Below are positions 23,885-36,300 of a stretch of 64,000 nt of DNA, piece after piece; positions within the stretch are counted from its first letter, which is position 1; each line of letters opens with the position of its first letter. The position numbers and the translations under genes were made by a program. This DNA comes from Trachythela sp. YZ-2020 (Eukaryota; Cnidaria; Anthozoa; Malacalcyonacea; Clavulariidae), in assembly GCA_016169945.1 (NCBI GenBank), contig JADLSH010000256.1, forward strand, positions 744,001 through 808,000. The letters run 5' to 3'. A model generated the notes under the pieces. That model was not told where the DNA came from and did not search any database. It worked only from the letters and a program-made list of their open reading frames with translations.

Positions 23885-24630
23885 AGAAAACGTGTGGTGT
23901 TCAGCAGTTAACTGTTCGAAGAGTGATAGTTCAAGTTTCCATCTGAGCCAGAAAAGTACGTTTTACTTCGTCATATTTGTAATTATTCTAAAACTATTCC
24001 TCAGCCTCCTCAGCTGGAAATTGTGCTGCAGATTTTGATGACCTAATCGCTCAGTGTACAGAAACTACCAAGAAGTCAACATCAGTGCTGGCTACAATAC
24101 CTCAACCTCAAACCTTGGCGATTGGACCCACCGAATACAAAGATCCAAATTGTCGTTTCCAACATGGTCGAGGAGAATACTATCACATATGTTGCTGGCT
24201 ATCTACTCCATAAGTGTTCACAAAAACACAGCTGCTCAACCTACAAAGAAGCCCAAGAGTCCAATGATCTGGATGACAATAGGAAATTACTTTCAATTGT
24301 TACTTCAAGGCATATGAGCAAGTCAAATCACAATTTGGAGGTCTGCATGCGCCTTCAGTTAGATTCCTGGAGTATGTCGTTCAACTTGAAGCAATCTTTT
24401 TCAAAAACTTCTTCATTTATACAAAGAGTTCTTCTGTTGGAGGTGATATCCTCAAGTTACTCAAGAAAGAACCTGTGCCGTTCCAGTACTGTGAAGAATT
24501 CCTGCTGGAATATCTGCAGAAGCTGTTCTTGAGAAAAAGAATATATTACTCGTTGAAATTGGCCAACCATGATTTTCGGACAACTAAGAACAAAAAGGAC
24601 AGCAAATATTTGAAGGTGTCACATCTTTAA
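23885..24630 (+). pseudogene. P-element/THAP9-like transposase remnant
   Basis: An exon near 23889-23957 reads VWCSAVNCSKSDSSSFH, the C-x4-C start of a THAP zinc finger. From about 24010 the frame holds SSAGNCAADFDDLIAQC, then after a shift ENTITYVAGYLLHKCSQKHS, then after another shift FGGLHAPSVRFLEYVVQLE and LFLRKRIYYSLKLANHDF with a terminal KYLKVSHL. This resembles the C-terminal region of P-element-type transposases. Several frameshifts mean it cannot be translated as one protein. Middle parts of the transposase are missing. Confidence 0.7.
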
Positions 24631-26119
24631 CCGACATGACTTCAGTCATTATATTCGTTCATATTTTTATTAACGTTTGACATTTATATTGACAATTTAG
24701 AACTTTAGAAGTGCCTATACAGTGGTCTAGCTACTGCCATAATTTGTTCAGGGAGCCTCTTAGAAGAGAACAAAAACCGATCAACTTTGTTTGGCACAGA
24801 GCTGAGAGGACCATATTTAATCATACTGAAAATATTATAAAAATAAACACAGAAAAACAAGCTATAGACCAAAATATATAGCATACTGCCACGGCTGCTA
24901 TTTAGTAGAGTCTAGCAGCCTTATAGTTATAACAAGTTAGAGCACAATTTGTCATTGAAATAGTTTTTCTATTTTACTAAAATTTGACAACTTACCTTTC
25001 TTTTACAAGTACTAGGCATAGAAAGAAAAATTCGTCTACAAAACCTTGAAATAGTGCCAATTTAAGTTTCAATCATGAAAGTAAACATTCAGCCCACTCC
25101 TAACAGCTGACATTCGTCGCGATTTTCTGCCTTTTTGCTTGTTTATTTTACTCCAAACGCGTCTAAAACTAAGCAGTATTCTCCTCTATTTGTTATCTTA
25201 TCCATTTGAAACCGATCGGCGCAAGAAAACGGAAAATTATTGCCATTTAAGTGCAAAAACCATGTTTCTGTAGTACAATTCTAAACAATCTTCACTCCTC
25301 TTTCCTTACTGCCAACATGGCGGCCAAACCGGAAGTCGGATGACTTCGTTGGACACTTTGAACCCCGAGTGAGGTTACTGCTCAATACCTATACTGTGAT
25401 TCAGGGTAAAAATTCCTTAGATTGACTAAAATTTCCTTAAAACCGTGACCGAGCCTGGTTCCCAGGAATATGACGCCTGGAAACTTGTATAAAAAGGCGG
25501 GAAAAAGGCGGGGGAAAAGGCGGGAAAAATTAATTTTGTTATCATCATTCAAATAGAGAATATAAACAAGTGTAAAACAACTGTCAACACTAGTCAGACT
25601 CATATTAATAACAACAATTTTTATTTGTTGTCACATTTTGTTCAATTTTCATGATTTTTGTTAATAAAAGTAAATATTTCAGATAAAATTCAGAATTCCT
25701 TAGAAATTCCTTAAAAAATATAATTCCTCAAACAATTCCTTAAAAAAGTAAAAAAAGGTCGAAATTTCCTTAGTTTAAGGAAATTTCCTTAAAAGTGAGA
25801 ACCCTGGTTTATACTGAGTCAACTTGTCAAATTAGTGAAATTACAATTCATTTTGTTGCTATGCTACTGCATTTCAGGGAGTATCGCGGGTGTGTCAATT
25901 GTAAACAAAGACTAATAAAATACCGCTTCCGGTTTAAAAAAATATTTGGATTTCAAAATGAAGATAATAAAGTGGAAATTGAACTTCGTGTCGTGCAATT
26001 TTGGTCTGAAATCAAACTTGTGATTACAAATCGCACTCCCGCTTCGCGGTCGTGCGATTTTGTAATCACGCGTTTGATTTCAGACCAAATTGCACTCCAC
26101 TCAGTTCAATTACCATTAT

Positions 26120-26510
26120 TAAGCGAGCCAGCCCAGGAAAACAAGCCGGAAATCATGGTACAGTGCATGCTTTATTCCGCCTAGAAACAGTCTAAAAAGT
26201 GTAAGCAAGTTAGGAATCAACGAAACTAAACCTTTTTGAAGCAGTTGCCGACAACAAAAAATATCATTTTGCGAAAGAAGCACAAATTTCGGGTTCCCCC
26301 CAAAATTACGTGGGAATTCCTTTCTAGCGATTGCCGGGCTAGCCCGCCTCATGTGGAGCAAATGACAAACGTATTGGCCCAGCAAAGAGATCCAGTCCAT
26401 TTTACTGGGCCAGCCAGTTTAACCGGATCAGCCCATAGGAAAACTTGGAATTTGAAATGTAACGCGAGTTATAAGAGGGGGGAGGTAGTGCAATTTTTGT
26501 GCAAATATTA
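26120..26510. other. Short repeat-like stretch
   Basis: Ends carrying GCGAGCCAGCCCAGG and GGGCCAGCCAGTTTAACCGG suggest a MITE related to the one at 4376-4688. No gene is seen. Confidence 0.4.
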
Positions 26511-26517
26511 GTACTCC

Positions 26518-27000
26518 TTATTTCATTTTCCGCAGTAATTGGCTTAGCTGTTGCGGTATAAAAATAGCACGATGTTGAGATCTCCGTGCTTCCAATTGTT
26601 TCCATGAAAGTTGTCTGAGCGCATCAGAGCCAGAATGATGAGATGGTGAGTCGAGGATTGTGCGGGAAGCTTTATTCTGCAGGACCTGTAACTCTGCAAT
26701 TTTTGAAAAATTGTGTCGATCTCCCCAAATTATATCACCATAGTCTAATACTGGTAAAATCAGACTGTTGTAAAACATAATCCTCGTTTGTAATAGCAGT
26801 AGATGTTTGATACGCCTAAGCAATACTAATTTTTTGTTGATTTTACCTCTAATATGATCTATGTGATTTCTCCATGTAAAATGATTGTTAATTCTGATTC
26901 TCAAATAGTTAAAAGCTTCAACTTCATTTAAAGACTGTCCTTCAACTTCACAGTCGATGGAGACAATTTTAGCCAATCTCTTGCCGCTAGCAATTAGCAT
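26518..27000 (-). pseudogene. LINE reverse transcriptase C-terminal fragment
   Basis: The 160-codon frame has the thumb and tail signature of CR1/L2-type RT: VEAFNYLRIRINNHFTW, HIRGKINKKLVLLRRIKHLL, LDYGDIIWGD, LQVLQNKASRTIL. It is cut at its 5' side by the start of repeat unit B (27005) and ends early at 26518. It belongs to a different subfamily from the fragment at 11758. Confidence 0.85.
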
Positions 27001-27925
27001 AATTGGCCATCATCGAAAGGGGACTAACAAGTAGGTGATGTATTACAGGTGTGGGAAGGTGAAGGGTGGTCTGGGGGTACTCCCCCCGAAAATTTTTGTA
27101 TTCTTGAGTCTCTGTGTCTTGATTTCCTACATTTTCAGAGACAATTTTTGATATATCCCATCTAAATGGAGCCAGGTTTTGTTGTGAGAATACCATAACT
27201 GTCCTCTAAACGCAGTTTTTGCCCCCTTTTTGCTTATACTTTCGACAAAAAGGACCTTCACTGGGGGGGGCCAAAATAGCTTACAGGGGGGGGGTAACAT
27301 GGGGGCTGGGGGGGGGCTTTGGCCCCTCCAGTACATTAGTTAAAAAAGGCCCTGCGGCACACGTCAAAGGGACAGTGATCATTTTAATCTTCACGTGACA
27401 ACAGTAGTGTACATACAAATGTGTGATTTCGTAGTAGAATCCCCTCCCAACGTTAGTACGATCTTAACTTAACGCGATGCTAAACTTATCAAAACCACAT
27501 TATTTGTTCATTAGATCTGTAAAAGGCATGCATGCTTTGACCAACCCTTTAATCCCAAGGATCTGTCTCGTTTCGCTGGTTATACTATATCGCGACGGGG
27601 CGTGAGCTACCATTTTTCAACTTGGAATCAAGCATTTATCGCTTTAGTCTCTCAAATCATAGCGATTTCGTTTTGAGTGATATTATAGTTGAAATTAGTG
27701 ATGAGACAGACATTAATCGAAAATGTCTCATCAAGAAACACGTGCTTGTACTTTGGCTTTAGATAAGCACAAGTTCTTTTCGGTTGTACGGGACCCAATA
27801 AACAGTAACTAAGCGCTTATTGGAGTTAAGTATCAAATATATTTCGAGAACAGAAGTGCATTAAACAAAAGTTGAAGTCAACACAGTATATCAGCTTTAC
27901 CGGATGGTTGCAGATTGCCAGATAT

Positions 27926-28803
27926 TCCACGAGCCGGTGCGAAGCGCCGTGCGAGGGTACTAATTCCGCTCGGATATTTACACCCGGTATGTGAGAACAT
28001 AGCTGATTCCAAAGTTGTCCGCCATTATGTCATGGACGAACATGGTTTTCTACTTTATGCGCATGCGCGAGTTTAGGCCGAGAAAAAACTTTTTTCAAAT
28101 ATAGTTTTGTTCATTCTTTTGTGCTCATGAGTCGGGAAATAACACAGACAAAACAAAGATAAATGAACATTTTGTACAGGACTTTCACTTACTAAAGTCA
28201 ACAGGAAAAGAAATCAGTCAAAAGACCGAGAAAGGACAAGGTTTTCGAGTTTTAAAACGCGTAAGTGTCTATTTTGCATACTTGCTTTTGCAGTTTTGCC
28301 GTCAATTGGCATGCACTATAGTTTGTGGTTTTCAAAATGCGTGGTTCATTCTGTGTGGTCAATACAACATTGATTAATCTTAAAAAGTGTTTTAATATTA
28401 ATTCTATTGCGTTATAGAATAAGAAACAACATATTTAATCTCAAAAACTTCATGGTATAAAAATACTGTTCAAAAAACAGTTGAAGTTTTATGGCAATTT
28501 TGAAAGGTTTTCTGAGACGTCTCAGATTAAATTTTAGAGTAAATCAAAGCTAAAAGAGTACGTAATGACATAGCTACTTTATATAGTTGGGCAATTGATA
28601 ATTTTACAGTGAAAAGTACAAACCTTATCACTATTTTTCCATTTTGTACAAAAAAATAAAATAAATATACGACCGGTTGCGTGTTACCATGGTTACAATA
28701 GCTTTTGGGGAGTTTAATTGCTTGGTTCTAATTAGCCTGTGTCAGCCGTAATTCTCCCGTAGGTTCTAATGGGCGAGGGGGTTCTGCATGAATGTATTTC
28801 TAG
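27926..28803 (+). mobile_element. Helitron-like non-autonomous element, copy 2
   Basis: Copy A (near 14113) preserves the empty site CAGATATTACTATAA. In copy B it reads CAGATAT, then TCCACGAGCC ... TTTCTAG, then TACTATAA. The insertion is between two T bases with no duplication. Ends TC...CTAG and the lack of a duplication fit Helitron-type insertion. A T|T target is described for the Helentron/Helitron2 group. Confidence 0.8.
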
Positions 28804-29365
28804 TACTATAATAAACCTAGCCATTGCTGTTGTAGTGATTTTAGATACATGTGATTATAATAAACATTACTTAAATTTAGGACTACTGACGAGTCTATGA
28901 GCAGAGTTCAGCAAGCATTGCAAGTCAATAGTCACACAATCTGTATTCTGTAAATTATCCGTATCATTAAAGTCGAAAGCTGGAACAGGTATATATTATT
29001 AATACGTTATCTACAAGATCTAACTTTGTTACTTTTACCTTTGAACTGGATCATCAATCATTTCAACAAAGCAGGGAACATCATTTTTCTTAATAACATT
29101 CTCAATTTGGGGCGAGGGGTTTGCATGTAAGGACATGTAATGTACTTCTCGTATGTATTTAAAGTATTTTAAGTTCTCCGACACCTGATGATGGAGCATT
29201 CTAATTGGTCAGAATATTAATTTTGAATTTTTGATTGACGGGAAATTAGTGTTGATTTTAATAATAAGCGAATGTATATTGACAGTATGTATTGAACTAT
29301 TCTATATGCCTGGCGCCTGGAAGAGTGAACAAAGGATTTCAATCGAAAATCTATTTCTTGGTATA

Positions 29366-29982
29366 CAGGGTGTCCCAAAAAAAAGTGACACTATAGAAAT
29401 TATCTCATTGTTCTTAAACGCGCGTGATTACACACCTGGGAATTTAATGAAATTGTGTTTACATTTAAGCATTTTAAAATGTTTTCGCTTCGTCCAAATA
29501 TTTTAACGCCCGAGTCAAGCAAAACGATTACACTAATAAACGGTTTGCTTTTTATTTTACACGTAACAACAATTGATTAAATTAATGTTTAAGCTATGGG
29601 TCGTGCCCTTCAACATGTCCCCCATTTCTTTTGACACAAAGAATGGTTCGCCTGTGCATTCCGCGCATCACATTTCGAATCATTTCAGGCTGCTGCCGTA
29701 AAGCGTTGAATTCCTCGATTATTGCACTGCGGTTACATTCGGTATTAGGGTAAATTGTGTTACACCAAATACTCGTTGCTCTGTAGTCAATTGAACCATT
29801 ATTGTTACTCCAACTGGTCGTATGACTTACCTGTAATTTGATTTTATGGTAATAGGAGTTATTTTAAATTCCAGAAGCAGAAGTTTATGCACTTGTGGGT
29901 TTAGCATACAGGTAGTACTCAGGCATTCAAATTATAACAATAGGATAATTTCTATAGTGTCACTTTTTTTTGGGACACCCTG
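29366..29982 (-). mobile_element. Mariner-like element with transposase remnant
   Basis: Long inverted ends (CAGGGTGTCCCAAAAAAAAG and complement, about 40 bases) lie between TA dinucleotides; copy A has the empty site near 14672. On the minus strand at about 29750-29600 a remnant reads CNRSAIIEEFNALRQQPEM and RTILCVKRNGGHVE. The R..LCV..NGGHVE ending is characteristic of mariner-like transposase C-termini. The rest of the gene is missing. Confidence 0.8.
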
Positions 29983-32689
29983 TAGATGTGATAGCAATTA
30001 TTCCAACTGGATTTGGGATTATATTTACCTTGCATGCTTCGGCGAATAAGTCCACTAGTCGTATTTTATATATTTACAAGATGTCTGGACGACGATTCTA
30101 TTGGTTTGAACAATTGATAAATACGAGATGCATCAATAGTTGGACATTGTACTTGAAATGAGATCAAGAGGCAAAAAATACGATATTTTGATTTGCTCTG
30201 CATCTAGAATGTTTCTTTACTTGTATGTTCGTCGGCGACCAAACGACGTTTTAACGACGTTATTAGAGACCTTACGATATAGGACGGCAACGCGAACGAC
30301 GACGGCCAAAATAAACTGCTTCAAAATATATAAATCAATTGAATAAAACTTGTCGTGTATTAATAGTATTATCAATCGTATGAATTCACTTCAGTTTGAG
30401 ATAAGAGCTTTTTGGTTTAGAAGATTTCTACTTCAGTACGGAGCCAATTTGCTGAGTACCACTTCTCGCGGCTTGAAATGCAGACGTTGAACACAAGGCG
30501 TAAAAATCTGTAGTTTACCGTTGTAAACAGAGCGAGGATGACGTCTAAAACTCCCGTGGGATTTTAATTATTCATTTCTATTCTAAAATACTATACAGTT
30601 CATAGTACTTATAGCCGTTGTCGTCACGTTGCCGTCTTGAAATCGTAAGGTCTCTAATATTTTCAGCTGTGCAGTAAACCGGAATTCGTTAAACAACTTA
30701 AAACTGATTGGACAATGAATTAACAAATTTATTTAAATTATTATTCTCGCTCGCAGTGGGAGACAGTGTTGAAATTAAAATAATGATTTTCAATTTTGAA
30801 TCAAACGTAAACAAACGTCGGGGGGAAACTTTCTGAAGTAGCTATATATAGTGTTGTTGGGGAACTCTGCTTGCGGCCGTGGCGGGAAAGCAACTTTATA
30901 GAGAAAGCGAAATATTATCTACCATGAATTCTAATACTGATATGTTATTTTATTTCACAATGAATATCTCGCCATCAGCCCTAAATTATATTTCATACAA
31001 TATCACTACTGTAGTAATATGTAATTATTTTTGGTTTTGGTTTACCAAACGAAAAACCTATCTTGCGAATACACATGCAGTCTCTCAACGTTCGGACCAT
31101 TTATAAACCATGCAGTTAATATAAACCCTCGATATAAACAATGCTTTTTGCAGACCTAGCTAGCTACAAGGTACAAGCAAACTGAACTCGGAACCTGAAT
31201 AGATTTGACTTGCCCGTCTCGTCGAGAAATTCTGATGAAGTATAAAACATATATTTTATCAGATGATAAACGATGGCATGCCATCTTGACTATGTTTTTG
31301 ATATATTATCCACACAAAACTAATAATACTATGGTATGAATATACCATGGCAATACCAAAATTTTAACGCGTTTAATCACCGAATGATCCAGGCTCATGA
31401 GAAAAATAACTAAATTATATACTGTATATAGAGTTTGAAACACAGTTAAATATATTTTAGAACTATATAATATTTTATCAAGGCAAGAACAGTCAGAGCA
31501 ATGCTCGAGCGCAAAACATTTTAGCTCAATGCATATTTACCTACTTTTTCGAGCTTACCTTTTATCACAATACCAAAGAATTGTCACGCATGATTCTTCA
31601 TTTTCAATAACATTCGCTATTGCGTATTGAAGGCAGTTCTTGAAGCTACAGTATAAAACGAAACTAAATATCACGAAAAACTTGGAAGTCGTCAACGAAT
31701 TCTTGGAACTAAGGCGCATAATTTATGCTTAACTATTTCGTTGCCTAATATGGAATAGTAACTGCTGATATTGTGGAGGGTCGTGAAGGAGGGTAGAAAA
31801 TCCCAGTTCCAAGCCAAAATTTAGCTCAAATCCCACTTCCCAGCCCAATTTTGCCCCAATTAAATCCCAATTAAAAAATCTGAAATCCCATTCCTCGGCA
31901 GGCTATTTGCAAACTGATAATGACTAAGTAAAACCATTGATTATGCAATTTGGATAAACGTACCCCCACCTTCACGGAAGAAAAAGATGACGACGGGGCT
32001 TTTGATATGAACCGGACTGGCCCTGTAAATCGGGCTGGCTTGTGCGGCCGCGCGAGGTAATGTTCAATAAATTATTTATATATATATATATATGTTTTCG
32101 AGATTTCATTCCCTCCTACTGTATTACTGAACAACACTTTCCGTTGGCCGAAGCAAGATTTTGCTTCCCGGTGTTACGCGAAATTTCTGACCTGCGAAAT
32201 TTCTGACTTTTGTATTTCTGCTCATGCGCAGAGATATGCATAATTGATTTTTGCTCATAAATTTCGCCAGTGTTCAAGCTGCAGAGAAGCGTGCGTCGTA
32301 AAAGCTTTCTTTACAAGTTAAATCGTCGTTAAATGGCTCTTACAACTGAGACTGCCGTTAACATTGCATCGATAAAGCCTCAAACAAGGGTGAGTAAACA
32401 AAAGGTATGTACAGGCTGTATCAAAAAAACTGAGACCTTTAGAAATTATCCTATTGACTTTTAATTAACTTCTCCGTGCATAAAATTTAATTCAATTGTG
32501 TTTACGCACCCATGTGTTCAGTATAGTACTCAGGCATTCAAATTATAACAATAAGGTGAATTTCTAAAGGTCTCAGTTTTTTTTTTATAAAATTGTGTAA
32601 GATGACACTAGACTCACTAGTATATTATTTTTTCTCGTATTTTCAATGCCAAGAAAGAATGCGAATTTGTGTAGAAAAAAAAATGACTG

Positions 32690-33385
32690 GGACCTTCACT
32701 GGAGGGCCCAAAATAGCTTACAAGGGGCAACATGGGGGCTGGGGGGGGGGGGCTTTGGCCCCTCCAGTACATTAGTTAAAAAATGCCCTGCGGCACACGT
32801 CAAAGGGACAGTGATCATTTTAATCTTCACGTGACAACAGTAGTGTACATACAAATGTGTGATTTCGTAGTAGAAGTCCCTCCCAACGTTAGTACGATCT
32901 TAACTTAACGCGATGCTAAACTTATCAAAACCACATTATTTGTTCCTTCATTAGATCTGTAAAAGGCATGCATGCTTTGACCAACCCTTTAATCCCAAGG
33001 ATCTGTCTCGTTTCGCTGGCTATACTATATCTCGACGGGGCGTGAGCTACCATTTTTCAACTTGGAATCAAGCATTTATCGCTTTAGTCTCTCAAATCAT
33101 AGCGATTTCGTTTTGAGTGATATTATAGTTGAAATTAGTGATGAGACAGATATTAATCGAAAATGTCTCATCAAGAAACATGTGGTTGTACTTTGGCTTT
33201 AGATAGGCACAACTTATTTTCGGTACAAGTTCTTTTCGAACTGACGGTAAGATGAATTTGTAATTTGACAATTTGGTGTCGCTGTTCGTTTTATAGAAGC
33301 TATTCTAAATTCCCGGCGGTATAACAACGCACGTTTAACAACAAAAGAGTGATTTATATAGGGGGACTTTTTGGGACACCCTGTA
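32690..33385. repeat. Large repeat unit, copy C (left part)
   Basis: It starts at the equivalent of 13425 in copy A and follows it to about 13985, then jumps to the equivalent of 15330 inside the mariner-like MITE. It is interrupted at a TA by the element at 33388-37953 and resumes to about 38165. Confidence 0.8.
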
Positions 33386-33387
33386 TA

Positions 33388-36300
33388 CACTCTAAAAACA
33401 GGTGTGTTTAATTACACACCAAGGTGTGTTTAATGACACACCAAGGTGTGTTTCATTACACACCAAGGTGTGTACTTTTTACATACCTTTCTACGCACTT
33501 TTGGAAAACACACCTTGGTGTGTTAGAAAACGCACCTTGGTGTGTAAGAGAACACACCATGGTGGGTCACAAAACACACCAAGGTGTGTTATGGAACACA
33601 CTTCCTTTTAGCACAGCTTACTTTGATGACTGTAAGGTTTGTTAAGTTGCACACCTTTTGAATGAAAACACACCTTGGTGTGTTAGACAACACACCTTTG
33701 ACTTTTTATACAAACACACCTTGGTGTTTTACAGAACGCACTTCGCACGGATTTTTTAAACAAAACACAGCATGGAATGAGAAAGGAAATGCCTTTTAAA
33801 GTGGCTCCCTACATTTTCTAAAAGAGATAGTAGATTTTCTATTTAGATCCAATTTTTTTGAGAATTATTTTTGGTTTGAAAAACAAAGAGACTCGACTGA
33901 CTTGAATACAACAGTGATCGAGTTAGCGAGTTGATCGTTAACCAGGGACTGCGGAACAGAGGGGGAGGGGAGGTGGGGAGGAGGGAGGGATTGCACCAAT
34001 AATTTATCATACATATTTGTCATACACATAAGTTAAACATGTTATAATTTTTCACATCTATAAACAAGAAAACTAGAGAAAACATTATATACGCCAACTA
34101 TGATAACTATAAAAGGCTTTTTAAAGCATTTTAAACTGCCATCTTGAAACGTCATTATCACCATAGCAACGGCGGTAATAGATGTTTCTCGAAAAATTTC
34201 AAACCGTTTAGTTATTATTTTGTTAAAAGACCTTAATATATATGTTAATAACCTTCCTTATACCCGAAATCCACATGTATGCTATAATATTTCTACGAAA
34301 ATATTGAAATATATCGGGCAATATATCGGTATGCTCAAGTTTGAAGGGCATCTCAGCGACTATCTATCTATTTAAGAGCTCTATATGTAACACAAAATCT
34401 TAAACATTTACTGGTGATTGAAGTTTTGTCACTCTATCAAAGAATGAACGAATATTCCGCAATGCGCGCTGACTGACAGACTGGTGTCTAGTCTTCTTAC
34501 TACGCGCGCAAAGGTTCTCGGGATAGAGTCATCACACCTCCATATTTTAAAATTTTTATTTTTGTTCTGTTAGTCGAAATCGAGCTCGAAATTTTATATT
34601 TTTTACCCAAGATAAACTGGATTTTCAGAAGCAGTACATCGGCGACTACTGAATAATATTCAGGTAAGGTTATTGTTATGTTTTTTATGTAATAGAGCGA
34701 TTTTGTTAGGAAATATTTGCAATCTTCGTTCGTGGATGTCAAGCATGTTGTGCCCGCTTAAAATTTGAATTTGCCGCGACAATATATGAATTAAAACGCT
34801 GAAAATAATACAGTTCCAACTTAAAATTACTTCAGCAAATGCTACTAAGAAAATCTTCACTTTTACTTGGGCTTTCAAAGTTTATATTTACCAACTGTAT
34901 ATGACAGATTGGCAATTAAATACTCAGAGCCCATCTTGTCCTAGTATATAGCTTTATTTAAAGATTTAACCACTTCAAATATCAGCTACAACTTTCATAT
35001 AAGATTTTAATATAATTATGTTGATACATATGCAGTGAAAATGGAGAAAAAACTATTGTAAAAGTATTGCCTATTCTAAATATATTATTTGAGTTCAAGA
35101 GATTGCATCCGGGCTTGTCACCACTAACTGGTATACTGTCAATCAGAGTCATGTATCTAAATTCTGCTGTATTTTGTAAGCTGGAATGTTTCATCGATAC
35201 TAATAGGTCAGATTCGCATGACTTTTATATATTTTCACATGTCCGAAACCTGTCCAAGAATGTAAAATCACTGGGCCCATTGTCCAACTTTTTAATACTA
35301 TCACATGTGAATGTTCGAATGCCTGGTTGATATATTTTGATTGTGAGAAGTTTATGCACCAGTCAATGTAAATCCATGATGCTCTCATGCTGCCGATAAG
35401 TGGATATTTGGTAGTACCAGGAATATTCTCCCCTTTTACACAAAAATAGCTTGCTTCAAAAGTTAATCATAGATGTTAAATTATATCATGCCTATGTTCC
35501 AAGAGTAGAGAGGACTAACACTATGCCCTACTTATCCATGTATCAGCGGCTTCCCCCTGGGGACCCAGAGGCATTTGCCAAGTGTTTGTATCCCATGGGG
35601 GTGGGGGAAAAGTCAAATTTGGTTCTCAAGCCGAAAACCCACAGGAAAGTACCCAGGAGATTTTGATTTAGAAACTCGCAAATGTGACTTGGATGCTTTG
35701 AATTTATTATGAATTTATAGGATTGGTCTAGGGCCATTAATATTATACATTTCCTATATTTTTCTACAAGTCATTGTTGATATGTTTTAGTGTTTTATTC
35801 AGTGGGTTGTCTCACAACAAGGTAGATTATATATTCTGTCTAAGTGATGAAGCTAGAGATAGCAACTGGTTGTGCTATGCAAATTGTTGATTCTTTAATT
35901 ATTGAAACCTTCAGAAATGCATTGTCTTTAGCCTAGTATTTTAATGCATGCTTATTTGAATAGCAAGAGCAGTTTCCATGGCTTGCTTTGACAATGCTCT
36001 TTCTAACTCCAGACAATTTGAGTTATCAAAGGGAGAGTAGGAGACTGGGTAGACATTATGTACAGGTAATACCATAAGCTATCTCTCTTGGATGAGAAAA
36101 ACCTCTGGTCGCAATAGGGACTTACAAAAATAACAATGAGAATTTTTGTATTTTTATGCGGTGCAAAGATTTGATACAGTATGTAGTTAACTAATTCAAG
36201 GTTATGGCGGTTGACTGAACATGTGTAAAACTACCTGAAAAATACAATAAGAAGTTCGACGTTTCAAGCAAAGGCCCTTTGTCTGGGCTTCTACTAACTT

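Larger units (their letters stand above)
21831..25806 (+). mobile_element. P-like (THAP) DNA transposon, decayed
   Basis: The ends CAGGGCTCTCAC and GTGAGAACCCTG are inverted repeats. The 8-bp duplication GTTTATAC flanks it (21823-21830, 25807-25814), and the copy at 59.9 kb has the empty site. Subterminal inverted repeats extend about 370 bases (about 21840-22200 against about 25100-25400), including a GCCGCCATGTTGGCAGTAAGG block. An 8-bp duplication fits P or hAT; the coding remnant favours P. Confidence 0.85.
21190..26112 (-). repeat. Hairpin-rich repeat element (copy 1), split by the P-like transposon
   Basis: Bases 21190-21830 and 25807-26112 together match, inverted, the uninterrupted copy at about 59646-60523. 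Each copy holds two palindromic segments: one around GTGGAGTGCAATTTGGTCTG with a GACCGCGAAGCGGGAGT loop, and one around CAATCTGATTGGT. The 4-kb insert sits at GTTTATAC. Confidence 0.85.
27005..32690. repeat. Large repeat unit, copy B, with nested insertions
   Basis: It is collinear with copy A, interrupted by the Helitron-like element (27926-28803) and a mariner-like element (29366-29982). A GC-distinct insert with TTACGATATAGGACGGCAAC at 30270 and its inverted counterpart near 30620-30660 is also absent from A. It joins copy C directly at about 32690, in the same orientation. Confidence 0.85.

Noticed and set aside
33402..33645. Overlapping frames rich in Thr, His and Cys at the left palindrome array (also 37508-37826)
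   Set aside because: They come from translation of the ACACACCTTGGTGTGT array and have no protein-like composition.
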